From assembly GCF_013032005.1 (NCBI RefSeq), contig NZ_WQBE01000006.1:186001-250000 (forward strand): a stretch of 64,000 bases of DNA. The letters run 5' to 3'. This DNA is from Ruegeria atlantica. Lineage in GTDB: Bacteria > Pseudomonadota > Alphaproteobacteria > Rhodobacterales > Rhodobacteraceae. The notes beneath the pieces are model-generated. The model did not search any database and was not told the origin of the DNA. It saw only the letters and a list, made by a program, of their open reading frames with translations. Shown piece after piece: positions 7,658 through 15,803 of this stretch (position 1 is its first letter; every line of letters begins with the position of its first letter). A program made the translations under genes and the position numbers.

Positions 7658-9482
7658 CACGCATCGCCTCTGTGTCGATGGACATGCCAAAAGTGGTCGC
7701 CATCCATAAAAGCAACCGCTCGGCCGGGCCCATTTCGGCTCGCACCCTCAGCACCTCGTTGGCCATTGCAGGACGGTCGGTGATCAGCCCATCCACCCCC
7801 ATCGAGGCCATTGCCGACATCTGCAACGGATCATTCACTGTCCAGACATAAATATCCTTGCCCGCCTCATGGACCGAGCGCACCAGACCTGGCGTCGCCA
7901 TCGCGGCGTTGACGGCAAGGAAATCGCCCTCAAGCCCTGTCAGGTCACCCACCGCCGTTGCCGCCAGAACGCCAGCTCGCCAATCGGGGCGGATGGACTT
8001 CATCTTTTGCACGGCGGGGTATTTCAGCGACATGGTGGCAATGTCGTCCTGCATCCCCAACTCTTCGACAAGGGCCACCACGCGGTTTTCCAGATCGACA
8101 TCATGGCCGTAATATTTCAGCTCGATAATGACCTTGGCTTTACCTTTTGCGGCCTCAAGCACCTCACGCAGAGTCGGGGTGCGTTCATCGGCGTATTCGG
8201 GACCAAACCAGCTGCCGATGTCGATCTGGGCAACATCCTCCATCGTCGCATCCCAGACCTTAAGGTTCACGCCCGCAAGTTTCATGAAATCGCTATCATG
8301 GGCGACGATCACCACGTCATCCGCCGTTTCCTGCACATCGATTTCAACCCAGTCCGCACCGTCTTCGATGGCCTTGAGCACTGCGGCCATGGTGTTTTCC
8401 GGGCGCACCGCCGCCGCGCCGCGATGACCGATGACCTCGGCACGGTCGGGAGCTTGCACACGTTCCAGCAAATGCTGACCAAACCACAACCCGATCAACA
8501 CAGCCACCACGGCTGCGCCGACGGTTGCCAACAGCGGAATACGCAGACTGCCGGGTTCGGGATGCAATGGTTCGTCTGTCTTGATCTCAAAAAAACCATC
8601 CAGCAACACTGCCAACGCGCCCAACGCAGTCGCCGCCAGTACCAATCCGGCCAATGACCAAACTCCTGCCACCAACAGGCTGTAAAGCAAGGCCAGACGC
8701 AGATGGCTGGCGCCCTGCAGGGGAACGATGGCGAACAGGATACCCGCGACCCAGGCAATCAGCGCGGCGATGATCAGGCGCAGGATCAGCCATATCGCCA
8801 GTTCGATCTTGAGGCGCCCGCGTTTGCCCTCCATCCGATTGGCGCTGATGTTAAATGCATGCCCAGGGTGGACATTTTCAAACAGGACCAGATGCAGCGA
8901 CAGCGCCCAAGCCGAGAGCCTGCGTATCAGCACCCAAGCCATGACCAGAACCACGGCCCCGATCAGCACTACCGCGACCCAGAACGAGGGCGGATGGAAG
9001 GTCAGGTAATAGTTGATGTCATATTCGGTCAGCGTCCACCACGCGATCAGTGCTGCAACCACAGCAAAAGGCAGCACCAGCAGCAGAACGCGCAGCACGA
9101 ACCGCACGGCAAATCCAAATAGTGCCGGAAGGCGCGACAGGATCAGGCCGATGGCGGAACTGCCCGCGCGCCATGGATCGGCTTCGCCCATCCGCAACGA
9201 TGCGGCCATGACCGAGAAAACAAACACTTCGGCCAGAAGAAACAGGCTCAGCACAGCAACAGCAGCGATGAAACCGGCGGGTGACAGGATAAAGGCGGCG
9301 ATGGCCTGATCCGTCAGCGCGGTTTGATTCGACAGCGATACGGCAAGGTTTACGGTGATCGCCACGCCCGGTGCAATCAATGCCACCAGCAGCAGGCGCA
9401 CGGCGATGTAGATCGGCACGAACACGCGACGGCGCGCCCAGGCGCGCCTGTAGGCAGTTGTAACGTCTGAGAAACTGGTCAC
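7644..9482 (-). CDS. Membrane-anchored glycerophosphodiester phosphodiesterase
   Basis: Roughly the first 340 residues hold a bundle of hydrophobic helices of the GDPD membrane-domain type. The C-terminal ~260 residues are the GDPD barrel with HRGAAAVRPENT, EIDVQ and VAHDSD, the metal and catalytic residues of the family. The enzyme would release glycerol-3-phosphate from deacylated phospholipids. I prefer the GTG at 9482, preceded by AGGGGG, over an ATG at 9512 with no ribosome site. The next gene in the operon is the phospholipase A2-like protein. Confidence 0.88.
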   Translation of the reverse strand: MTSFSDVTTAYRRAWARRRVFVPIYIAVRLLLVALIAPGVAITVNLAVSLSNQTALTDQAIAAFILSPAGFIAAVAVLSLFLLAEVFVFSVMAASLRMGEADPWRAGSSAIGLILSRLPALFGFAVRFVLRVLLLVLPFAVVAALIAWWTLTEYDINYYLTFHPPSFWVAVVLIGAVVLVMAWVLIRRLSAWALSLHLVLFENVHPGHAFNISANRMEGKRGRLKIELAIWLILRLIIAALIAWVAGILFAIVPLQGASHLRLALLYSLLVAGVWSLAGLVLAATALGALAVLLDGFFEIKTDEPLHPEPGSLRIPLLATVGAAVVAVLIGLWFGQHLLERVQAPDRAEVIGHRGAAAVRPENTMAAVLKAIEDGADWVEIDVQETADDVVIVAHDSDFMKLAGVNLKVWDATMEDVAQIDIGSWFGPEYADERTPTLREVLEAAKGKAKVIIELKYYGHDVDLENRVVALVEELGMQDDIATMSLKYPAVQKMKSIRPDWRAGVLAATAVGDLTGLEGDFLAVNAAMATPGLVRSVHEAGKDIYVWTVNDPLQMSAMASMGVDGLITDRPAMANEVLRVRAEMGPAERLLLWMATTFGMSIDTEAMRDESP

Positions 9483-9544
9483 GTGGCCCCCTTGAAAGTT
9501 GCACTCATTCAAGGCTGCGCAGACGTGAATTGCAAGTCAGGCGA

Positions 9545-9997
9545 TCAGCTTTCTTCCAGATCCTTGGCCAACCGGAATCCAATGCGATTGGCGGGCTTGT
9601 CCTCGACCGACTTGGGCAGAGCCCGCAGCATCACATTCAGTTGGCTGACATGCTGCACCAGCTGGGTTCGCGCACCGGTCGCGTCCGAGCCGTAAAAAGT
9701 GATGATATCGGGATCAAAATAACCCATGCCCTCGATCCGCATCACGCCCGCATCGCCACCGGTAAAGCCCATGGCGACCTCTTGATCACCGGTCAGCGTT
9801 TGTTCGAAATTCTGGATATACAGGATCAGCCGCTCATACGCCCATTGCGCCGGGCTTTTGGTCTCGACCGGTTTTTGCAGCTGTCCGGGCAGATCCTTGG
9901 CACCGGATTTCGCGTCCGGGTTGGCGTGGACCTCATAGCAACGGGGCAAAGCCGCCGCTTCTGCTGCCTCGGCCGATGTTTCGATCTGGTCCTGCAT
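9545..9997 (-). CDS. Conserved hypothetical protein (DUF6173-like)
   Basis: The 150-residue soluble protein has a variable, Ala-rich N-terminus and a well-defined core containing YERLILYIQNFEQ, VAMGFTGGDAGVMRIEGMG and YFDPDIITFYG. I recognise this as a small conserved Rhodobacteraceae family, probably DUF6173, but no biochemical role is known to me. The ATG at 9997 lies 4 bases after the stop of the MBL-fold hydrolase gene, so the two are probably co-transcribed. Confidence 0.75.
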   Translation of the reverse strand: MQDQIETSAEAAEAAALPRCYEVHANPDAKSGAKDLPGQLQKPVETKSPAQWAYERLILYIQNFEQTLTGDQEVAMGFTGGDAGVMRIEGMGYFDPDIITFYGSDATGARTQLVQHVSQLNVMLRALPKSVEDKPANRIGFRLAKDLEES

Positions 9998-10001
9998 GGC
10001 T

Positions 10002-11048
10002 TTACCCTTTGCGCTGAAACTCCCACGCCCCGTCCGCGCGGCGCGTCCGGGTGACAGTTCCAATGTGGTAAAGATGGTTCAGATGTGCAACCGCTTCGAC
10101 CAAAGCCAGCCCGTACTCGCCTTCTTTGATCTGGCGCTTGAATAGAGGCATGAAACAATCGGCCGCGGTTTTGGGTTGGTCCAGATAGTCCTGCAACCGG
10201 TCCAGCGCGCCGTGGTGATTGTCGATCAATTGCTTCATGCGCAGCGGCAAGCCGGTAAAAGGCAGCTTGTGCCCACCCAGCGCCAGATGATCAGGCCGCG
10301 CCAAGCCTTGCAGACGCTCACATGCCTCCAGCCACTCGGCCACGGGATCAGCCAAAGGTTCGGTGACATAGACGCCCAGATTGGGGCTGATCGAGCTGAG
10401 TATCTGATCCCCGGTGATCACCAGATTGTCATCGCGGCTCCAGAACGTGGCGTGTTCAGGGGCGTGCCCGTTGCCCATATGCACGTCCCAGTCACGGCCA
10501 CCCATGCGGATGACGCTGCCCTGCTTGATCCGGGTAAAGCCCAGAGGCATTGGATAGACCGTGTCGCAATAGTTGAACGGACGCTCGGTCATCCGTTTGG
10601 CCAGAACACCCGCGTCCATGCCTGCGCTGCGGTAATAATCCAGCGTTTCCTGCGGCCAGCTTTCCTGCACATCCAACTGCAGCATGCGCGAGAAAAGCCA
10701 TGCGGTACGCGAGGCCACTAGTTCCACGCCGTGTTCCGATTGAAACCAGCCTGCATTGCCCACGTGGTCGGGATGGTGATGGGTCACGACCACACGGTTG
10801 ATCGGCTTGCCGCCCAGCGGACCCCCCATTAGGGTTTCCCAGATGCGACGGGTCTTGTTCGAAGACATGCCCGTGTCGATCACTGTCCATCCATCGCCAT
10901 CGTCCAGCGCATAGATGTTGACGTGATCCAGCGCCATGGGCAGCGGCAGGCGCATCCACAGCACCCCTTCAGCAACCTCGATCGCCTCGCCCTGCGCCGG
11001 AGGCTCAGGCCAAGGATAGCGGATTGCCAAAGGTGAATCCCCGTCCAT
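10002..11048 (-). CDS. MBL-fold metallo-hydrolase with C-terminal winged helix
   Basis: The 348-residue protein carries the metallo-beta-lactamase metal motif THHHPDHVG, further ligand candidates in GNGHAPEHA and ALGGHKLPF, and a C-terminal segment like the winged helix of LACTB2-type proteins. The substrate cannot be told; thioesters, lactones and RNA are all used within this superfamily. Its ATG overlaps the stop of the acyl-CoA dehydrogenase gene by one base (TAATG). That coupling makes a thioesterase-like role in fatty acid or acyl-CoA metabolism a reasonable inference. Confidence 0.88.
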   Translation of the reverse strand: MDGDSPLAIRYPWPEPPAQGEAIEVAEGVLWMRLPLPMALDHVNIYALDDGDGWTVIDTGMSSNKTRRIWETLMGGPLGGKPINRVVVTHHHPDHVGNAGWFQSEHGVELVASRTAWLFSRMLQLDVQESWPQETLDYYRSAGMDAGVLAKRMTERPFNYCDTVYPMPLGFTRIKQGSVIRMGGRDWDVHMGNGHAPEHATFWSRDDNLVITGDQILSSISPNLGVYVTEPLADPVAEWLEACERLQGLARPDHLALGGHKLPFTGLPLRMKQLIDNHHGALDRLQDYLDQPKTAADCFMPLFKRQIKEGEYGLALVEAVAHLNHLYHIGTVTRTRRADGAWEFQRKG

Positions 11049-12751
11049 TACACCGCCAACTCCTCAGGGGTGAACGCATAGATGTCCTCGGCCCCGTTCT
11101 GCGCCTGCGTCAGCAGACCGGCATATTCCGGCAGCAATGCGTTGATGTAGTACCGCGCCAGTTTCAGGCGCGGACCTTCGGGGTCAGCCAGCGCCGCCTT
11201 CAGGTGGTAATGCGCGCCCAAAACGCGGGCGAAGGCGTGCAGATAAGGCACAGCACCGGCAAACCGAGCGTTCATGTCCGATTGCGCCACAATCCACTCG
11301 GTGGCTTCGCGCAGGCTTTCGGTCGCCTCCCATACGGGACCCGCCAGACCCGGCAGGCTGGCGCGGGCCTGTTCGGCGTGATCCTCGATCTCGTCCAACA
11401 AGCGCGAGGCTGCTTCGCCCCCATCCATCATCTTGCGCGCCACAAGGTCCATGGCCTGAATGCCGTTGGTGCCCTCATAAATCGCGGTGACGCGGACGTC
11501 GCGGTAATATTGGGCTGCGCCCGTTTCCTCGATGAACCCCATACCGCCATGAACCTGCACACCGGTTTCCGAGACGCGCATGCCTGTTTCAGTTCCGAAG
11601 GCCTTGCAGATCGGGGTCAGCAGCGCGGCGCGTGCGGACCATTCGGCGTCACCGGTGGCCGTGGCCATATCGATAGCAGCCGCATTGGCCAGCATGATGG
11701 CGCGCGCGGCAAAGGTATCGGCGCGCATGCTCATCAGCATCCGGCGCACGTCCGCATGGTCGATGATGGTGCCCGAGGGCGTCTTGCCCTGCTTGCGGTC
11801 CAGCGCATAGGCCAGCGCGTGCTGGTAGGCCCCTTCAGCGGCCCCCACACCCTGACCACCAACACCCAGACGTGCGTTGTTCATCATGGTGAACATCGCA
11901 GCCATGCCGCCATGTTCCTTACCCACAAGCCAGCCCTTGGCCCCGTCATATTGCATGACACAGGTTGGTGATCCATGCAGGCCCATCTTATGTTCCAGCG
12001 ACACCACTTTCAGATCGTTGGCCACACCGGGATTGCCGTTTTCATCGGGCAGGTACTTGGGCACCAAAAACAGAGAAATCCCCTTGGTTCCAGGCACACC
12101 ATCCGGCAGGCGCGCCAGCACCAGATGGCAGACATTCTCAGTAAAGTCGTTGTCACCCCAAGAGATAAAGATCTTCTGACCCGAAACCGAATAGGTCCCG
12201 TCACCGTTGGGCACTGCCTTGGAAGACAAAGCCCCCACATCCGATCCGGCCTGCGCTTCGGTCAGGTTCATGGTGCCCGACCATTCGCCCGTCATCATCT
12301 TTGGCAGGTACAGCGATTTCAGCTCGTCACTGGCGTGATGTTCCAGCGCTTCGATCTGGCCTTGCGTCATCAACGGTGCCAGTTGCAGCGACAAGCACGC
12401 GGCCGACATCATCTCATTCACAGCGGTGGTCAGGGCCATCGGCAGGCCCATACCACCGAATTCTGGATCGCCGCTCATCCCGATCCAACCGCCTTCGGCA
12501 ATCGCTTTCCACCCATCTACGTAACCGGGCGATGTACGCAACACGCCATTTTCCAACCGCGATGGCTCCAGATCACCGGGGCGTTGCAGCGGGGCCATTA
12601 CCTCTTCGCACATCTTGCCGGCCTCAGACAGGATCGCACCAACCACATCTTCGCTGGCCTCCGAAAACTTCTCGGTCGCCGCGATTTGATCGAATCCGAC
12701 GACGTGGCGGAACAACAATTCATAGTCGGAAATGGGCGCGCGGTATGGCAT
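11048..12751 (-). CDS. Acyl-CoA dehydrogenase, DmdC-like family
   Basis: The 567-residue flavoprotein is longer than classical acyl-CoA dehydrogenases (about 380 aa) and has the extra C-terminal domain typical of the DmdC / methylmercaptopropionyl-CoA dehydrogenase group. Visible blocks are MNLTEAQAGSDVG, ISWGDND and the active-site region IYEGTNGIQAMDL. Roseobacters carry several paralogues, so the substrate (methylmercaptopropionyl-CoA or another acyl-CoA) is undecided. The ATG at 12751 follows a GGGGGAAG site; longer in-frame extensions are rejected. It starts an operon with the MBL hydrolase and is divergent from the Sua5 gene. Confidence 0.92.
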   Translation of the reverse strand: MPYRAPISDYELLFRHVVGFDQIAATEKFSEASEDVVGAILSEAGKMCEEVMAPLQRPGDLEPSRLENGVLRTSPGYVDGWKAIAEGGWIGMSGDPEFGGMGLPMALTTAVNEMMSAACLSLQLAPLMTQGQIEALEHHASDELKSLYLPKMMTGEWSGTMNLTEAQAGSDVGALSSKAVPNGDGTYSVSGQKIFISWGDNDFTENVCHLVLARLPDGVPGTKGISLFLVPKYLPDENGNPGVANDLKVVSLEHKMGLHGSPTCVMQYDGAKGWLVGKEHGGMAAMFTMMNNARLGVGGQGVGAAEGAYQHALAYALDRKQGKTPSGTIIDHADVRRMLMSMRADTFAARAIMLANAAAIDMATATGDAEWSARAALLTPICKAFGTETGMRVSETGVQVHGGMGFIEETGAAQYYRDVRVTAIYEGTNGIQAMDLVARKMMDGGEAASRLLDEIEDHAEQARASLPGLAGPVWEATESLREATEWIVAQSDMNARFAGAVPYLHAFARVLGAHYHLKAALADPEGPRLKLARYYINALLPEYAGLLTQAQNGAEDIYAFTPEELAV

Positions 12752-12888
12752 GTCTTCCCCCGGATTTGTTTGGTCGGTTTTTGGCGGGTGGGGTTGGAAA
12801 TTGCAATGCCCACCTTTATGCATCCTTGATTGGTCGGAAACGTAACTGGCCTTGTTCTGCAAGCAATCAAAACGCGGCGTCACATGAA

Positions 12889-13839
12889 ATGAACCCTAAC
12901 GGCACTTTGGATTTAGCCGCCGATCCGGGCGGAATCGCACAGGCAGCTGACCTGCTGCGGCAGGGCCTGCTGGTCGCCTTTGCCACTGAAACTGTCTATG
13001 GACTGGGCGGTGACGCCCGCAATACCGAAGCCGTGGCCAGCATTTATGCCGCCAAGGGACGACCCAGCTTTAACCCTTTGATTGCGCATGTGGCCTCTGC
13101 CGAGGCAGCGCAGCGATATGTCGAATGGTCCGAGCGGGCCGAGACACTGGCTGCCGCATTCTGGCCCGGTCCCCTGACAATGGTTCTTCCTCTGCGTCAG
13201 GGGCACGGGATTTCACCGCTGGTCACAGCCGGGCTAGAGACGCTGGCGGTTCGGGTCCCAGCACATGGTACGGCCCGGGCGTTGCTGTCAGCCTTTGACG
13301 GGCCGGTGGCAGCGCCATCGGCCAACCCCTCCGGTCAGATCAGCCCTACGACTGCCGATCACGTGCGCGCGGGTCTGAATGGGCGTATCGCGGCCATACT
13401 GGATGACGGCCCCTGCGGTGTTGGTCTGGAATCCACCATCGTTGGACTGGCCGGAGAGCCCGCATTGCTGCGCCCCGGCGGTGTGGCGCTGGAACAGATC
13501 GAAACCGTTTTGAATACACAACTGCACCTGCATCAGGCCTCGGATGTACTGACAGCGCCGGGCCAGTTGCAATCGCACTACGCCCCCGACGCACCCGTAC
13601 GCCTGAATGCGGCCGGCCCGCAGGGTGACGAGGTTTTGCTGGGGTTTGGCGCTGTTCCGTGTGATCTGAACCTGTCAGATAGCGGTGATTTGACCGAAGC
13701 CGCCGCAAACCTGTTCTCGGCCCTGCACAGGTTGAACACCACAGGCCGCCCGATTGCGGTGTCAACGATCCCCGATCATGGGTTGGGCGCGGCTATCAAT
13801 GACCGCCTGCGCCGCGCCGCTGCGCCGCGTGACAGCTGA
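12889..13839 (+). CDS. L-threonylcarbamoyladenylate synthase (Sua5/TsaC type)
   Basis: This enzyme makes threonylcarbamoyl-AMP from threonine, bicarbonate and ATP, the first step of the tRNA t6A37 modification. The 316-residue product has the YrdC core (FATETVYGLGGDA, KGRPSFNPLIAHV, PSANPSGQISPT) followed by a Sua5-type C-terminal domain with LQSHYAPDAPV. The ATG at 12889 gives an N-terminus a few residues ahead of the core; an ATG five bases earlier is in another frame. Its TGA abuts the stop of the convergent algH gene. Confidence 0.92.
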   Translation: MNPNGTLDLAADPGGIAQAADLLRQGLLVAFATETVYGLGGDARNTEAVASIYAAKGRPSFNPLIAHVASAEAAQRYVEWSERAETLAAAFWPGPLTMVLPLRQGHGISPLVTAGLETLAVRVPAHGTARALLSAFDGPVAAPSANPSGQISPTTADHVRAGLNGRIAAILDDGPCGVGLESTIVGLAGEPALLRPGGVALEQIETVLNTQLHLHQASDVLTAPGQLQSHYAPDAPVRLNAAGPQGDEVLLGFGAVPCDLNLSDSGDLTEAAANLFSALHRLNTTGRPIAVSTIPDHGLGAAINDRLRRAAAPRDS

Positions 13840-14394
13840 TCAGGCGCGCCCGGCGCTGGCCGACAGGGTCAGCGGGTCAACACCCAGCGTCGCCAGCGCA
13901 GCCTCCCACTTTTCATCATCGGGCACATCGAACACCAGTTTCGAGGTCGCCTCGGTGGTCAGCCAGCCGTTCATGGCGATCTCATCTTCAAGTTGGTCGG
14001 GACCCCAACCGGAATATCCCAGCGCCAGCATCGAGTTCAAAGGCCCCCGCCCCGAGGCCAGATCCTCGAGCACATCCAATGTCGCGGTCATGCTGAAATC
14101 ATCCGAGATTTGCATGGAATGCAGGTTGGCATCGTAATCCGCGCTGTGCAGGACAAATCCGCGCGACATCTCAACCGGGCCGCCAAAATGAACCAGACGT
14201 TCGCCCACGACAGGGATGCTGCAGGCGATGTTCAACTGGCTGAGCAGGGTTTTGATCCGCAAATCCGACGGTTTGTTGACAATCAGGCCCATGGCCCCGT
14301 CCTCGCCATGGCTGCAGATATACACCACCGAGTGATCGAAACGTGGATCACCCATTCCAGGCATCGCGATCAACAGTTTTCCGGTCAGATCCAT
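13840..14394 (-). CDS. YqgE/AlgH family protein
   Basis: The 184-residue protein shows the complete family pattern: LTGKLLIAMPGMGDPRFDHS, ICSHGEDGAMGLIVNKP, VHFGGPVE and ALGYSGWGPDQLEDEI. Members are about 185-190 aa, so it is full length. The family is widespread and has been linked to alginate regulation in Pseudomonas, but its biochemical role is unclear. It is convergent with the Sua5 gene, with the two stop codons directly adjacent, and followed upstream by a 146-base intergenic region shared with the divergent DsbD-domain gene. Confidence 0.93.
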   Translation of the reverse strand: MDLTGKLLIAMPGMGDPRFDHSVVYICSHGEDGAMGLIVNKPSDLRIKTLLSQLNIACSIPVVGERLVHFGGPVEMSRGFVLHSADYDANLHSMQISDDFSMTATLDVLEDLASGRGPLNSMLALGYSGWGPDQLEDEIAMNGWLTTEATSKLVFDVPDDEKWEAALATLGVDPLTLSASAGRA

Positions 14395-14540
14395 GGATTT
14401 AAAACTCTTGCTTCGTCTTCCTTCAACAATGGCCCCGGCACGTGGGGGTTGGCAAGGGATCAGGTCACATTTCGCTAGATTTCATCACAGTGACCCGAAC
14501 GTGACTTGGAATCACCGGCAAGACCACGCATCTATGGGGT

Positions 14541-15353
14541 ATGACGCGTTATCTTAAATCAACCGCGGCCGCTCTGACCGCTTGTTTCGCCCTGACCGCC
14601 CCCGCCCATGCGCAGGTTGAGGGCGATGTTGTGCAACTGGATGTGCTTGATGGTGGGCGTACGGCCAATGGCACCTATCTGGGGGCGCTGCGGCTGACGC
14701 TGAAGGACGGCTGGAAAACCTATTGGCGCGCACCCGGTGACGCTGGTATCCCGCCGCAGTTTGATTGGAACCGCTCGCAAAATGTGGGTGATGTGGCGAT
14801 CACCTGGCCTGCGCCCCACGTATTTGTACAAAATGGCCTGCAATCGCTGGGCTATGCCGATCAACTGGTGCTGCCTGTTGAAATTACTCCAAGCGACCCC
14901 GCCAAACCCGTGCGGTTGCGTGGGGAAATGGATTTGGGCGTCTGCAAGGATGTCTGCATCCCCGAGACGTTGGATTTCGACCATACGCTGGACGCTGAAG
15001 CCGGGCGCAACCCAGCCATTGCCGCAGCACTGGCCCAACGCCCCTATTCCGCGAAAGAGGCTCAGGTGACTGCCGCCAGCTGCCATCTGACCCCCACATC
15101 AGACGGTATGCGGATCGAAGTCCGCGTAACCATGCCCTCGGCCGGAGGGCGCGAGGTTGCGGTGATCGAACCGGGAAACCCCACGCTTTGGGCCTCGGAA
15201 CCCGAAACGACACGGCAGAGCGGGACCCTGGTGGCTACATCCGAGGTGATCAGCGCCTCGGGCGGACCATTCGCGCTGGACCGGTCCGACATACGGATCA
15301 CGGTGCTGGGCGCCAATCATGCCGTCGACATTCAGGGATGCAGCGCGGGCTGA
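14541..15353 (+). CDS. Periplasmic DsbD N-terminal-domain (DsbD alpha-like) protein
   Basis: The 270-residue precursor has a signal peptide ending at AHAQ. The mature part is a single domain similar to the N-terminal periplasmic domain of DsbD-type thiol:disulfide interchange proteins, including GWKTYWRAPGDAGIPP and the cysteine pair GVCKDVCIPE. The membrane and thioredoxin domains of full DsbD are absent, so it may receive electrons from a separate CcdA/ScsB-like partner encoded elsewhere. It is followed three bases later by the NUDIX gene. Confidence 0.85.
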   Translation: MTRYLKSTAAALTACFALTAPAHAQVEGDVVQLDVLDGGRTANGTYLGALRLTLKDGWKTYWRAPGDAGIPPQFDWNRSQNVGDVAITWPAPHVFVQNGLQSLGYADQLVLPVEITPSDPAKPVRLRGEMDLGVCKDVCIPETLDFDHTLDAEAGRNPAIAAALAQRPYSAKEAQVTAASCHLTPTSDGMRIEVRVTMPSAGGREVAVIEPGNPTLWASEPETTRQSGTLVATSEVISASGGPFALDRSDIRITVLGANHAVDIQGCSAG

Positions 15354-15356
15354 GAG

Positions 15357-15803
15357 ATGGGGAATACTCCTAAGATCGGCGCGCTGGCCGTTGTGGTGCA
15401 TGAAACCCGCGTGCTGCTGGTGCAGCGCAGCAAACAGCCAGATGCGGGACTCTGGGGGTTTCCCGGTGGGCATGTGGAATGGGGCGAAACGGTGATGCAA
15501 GCCGCGCAAAGGGAGTTGCGCGAGGAAACCTCGGTCATCGCGGAACCGCAGTGTTATCTTGACAATCTGGACCTTCTGCGCCGCGACGAACAGGGCGCTG
15601 TGCAATCGCATTACCTGCTGGTCGGGGTGGCCTGTGACTACCTCTCAGGTTCTCCGACAGCCGGGGACGATGCGCTGGACGCCCGCTGGTTTTCGATAGA
15701 TCAGATCAGACAAGGTGACCTGTCCATGAGTGATCGAGTCGTCGATATGCTGGAAACCGCGCTGCAGGCGCGTCAGGCCGCCCGTCCCTTGAGCCGCACG
15801 TAA
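15357..15803 (+). CDS. NUDIX hydrolase
   Basis: The 148-residue protein contains a perfect NUDIX box, GHVEWGETVMQAAQREL continuing REETSV, the Mg-binding loop that hydrolyses nucleoside diphosphates linked to another group. The short length and the preceding KIGALAVVVHETRVLLVQR strand suggest an ADP-ribose or NADH pyrophosphatase-like member, but the substrate cannot be fixed. The start lies 3 bases after the DsbD-domain gene, and the 3' end overlaps the convergent RND permease by about 30 bases. Confidence 0.92.
   Translation: MGNTPKIGALAVVVHETRVLLVQRSKQPDAGLWGFPGGHVEWGETVMQAAQRELREETSVIAEPQCYLDNLDLLRRDEQGAVQSHYLLVGVACDYLSGSPTAGDDALDARWFSIDQIRQGDLSMSDRVVDMLETALQARQAARPLSRT

Noticed and set aside
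12301..12888. Extended upstream start for the Sua5 gene
   Set aside because: The extension lies antisense inside the acyl-CoA dehydrogenase gene; the family core begins after the ATG at 12889.
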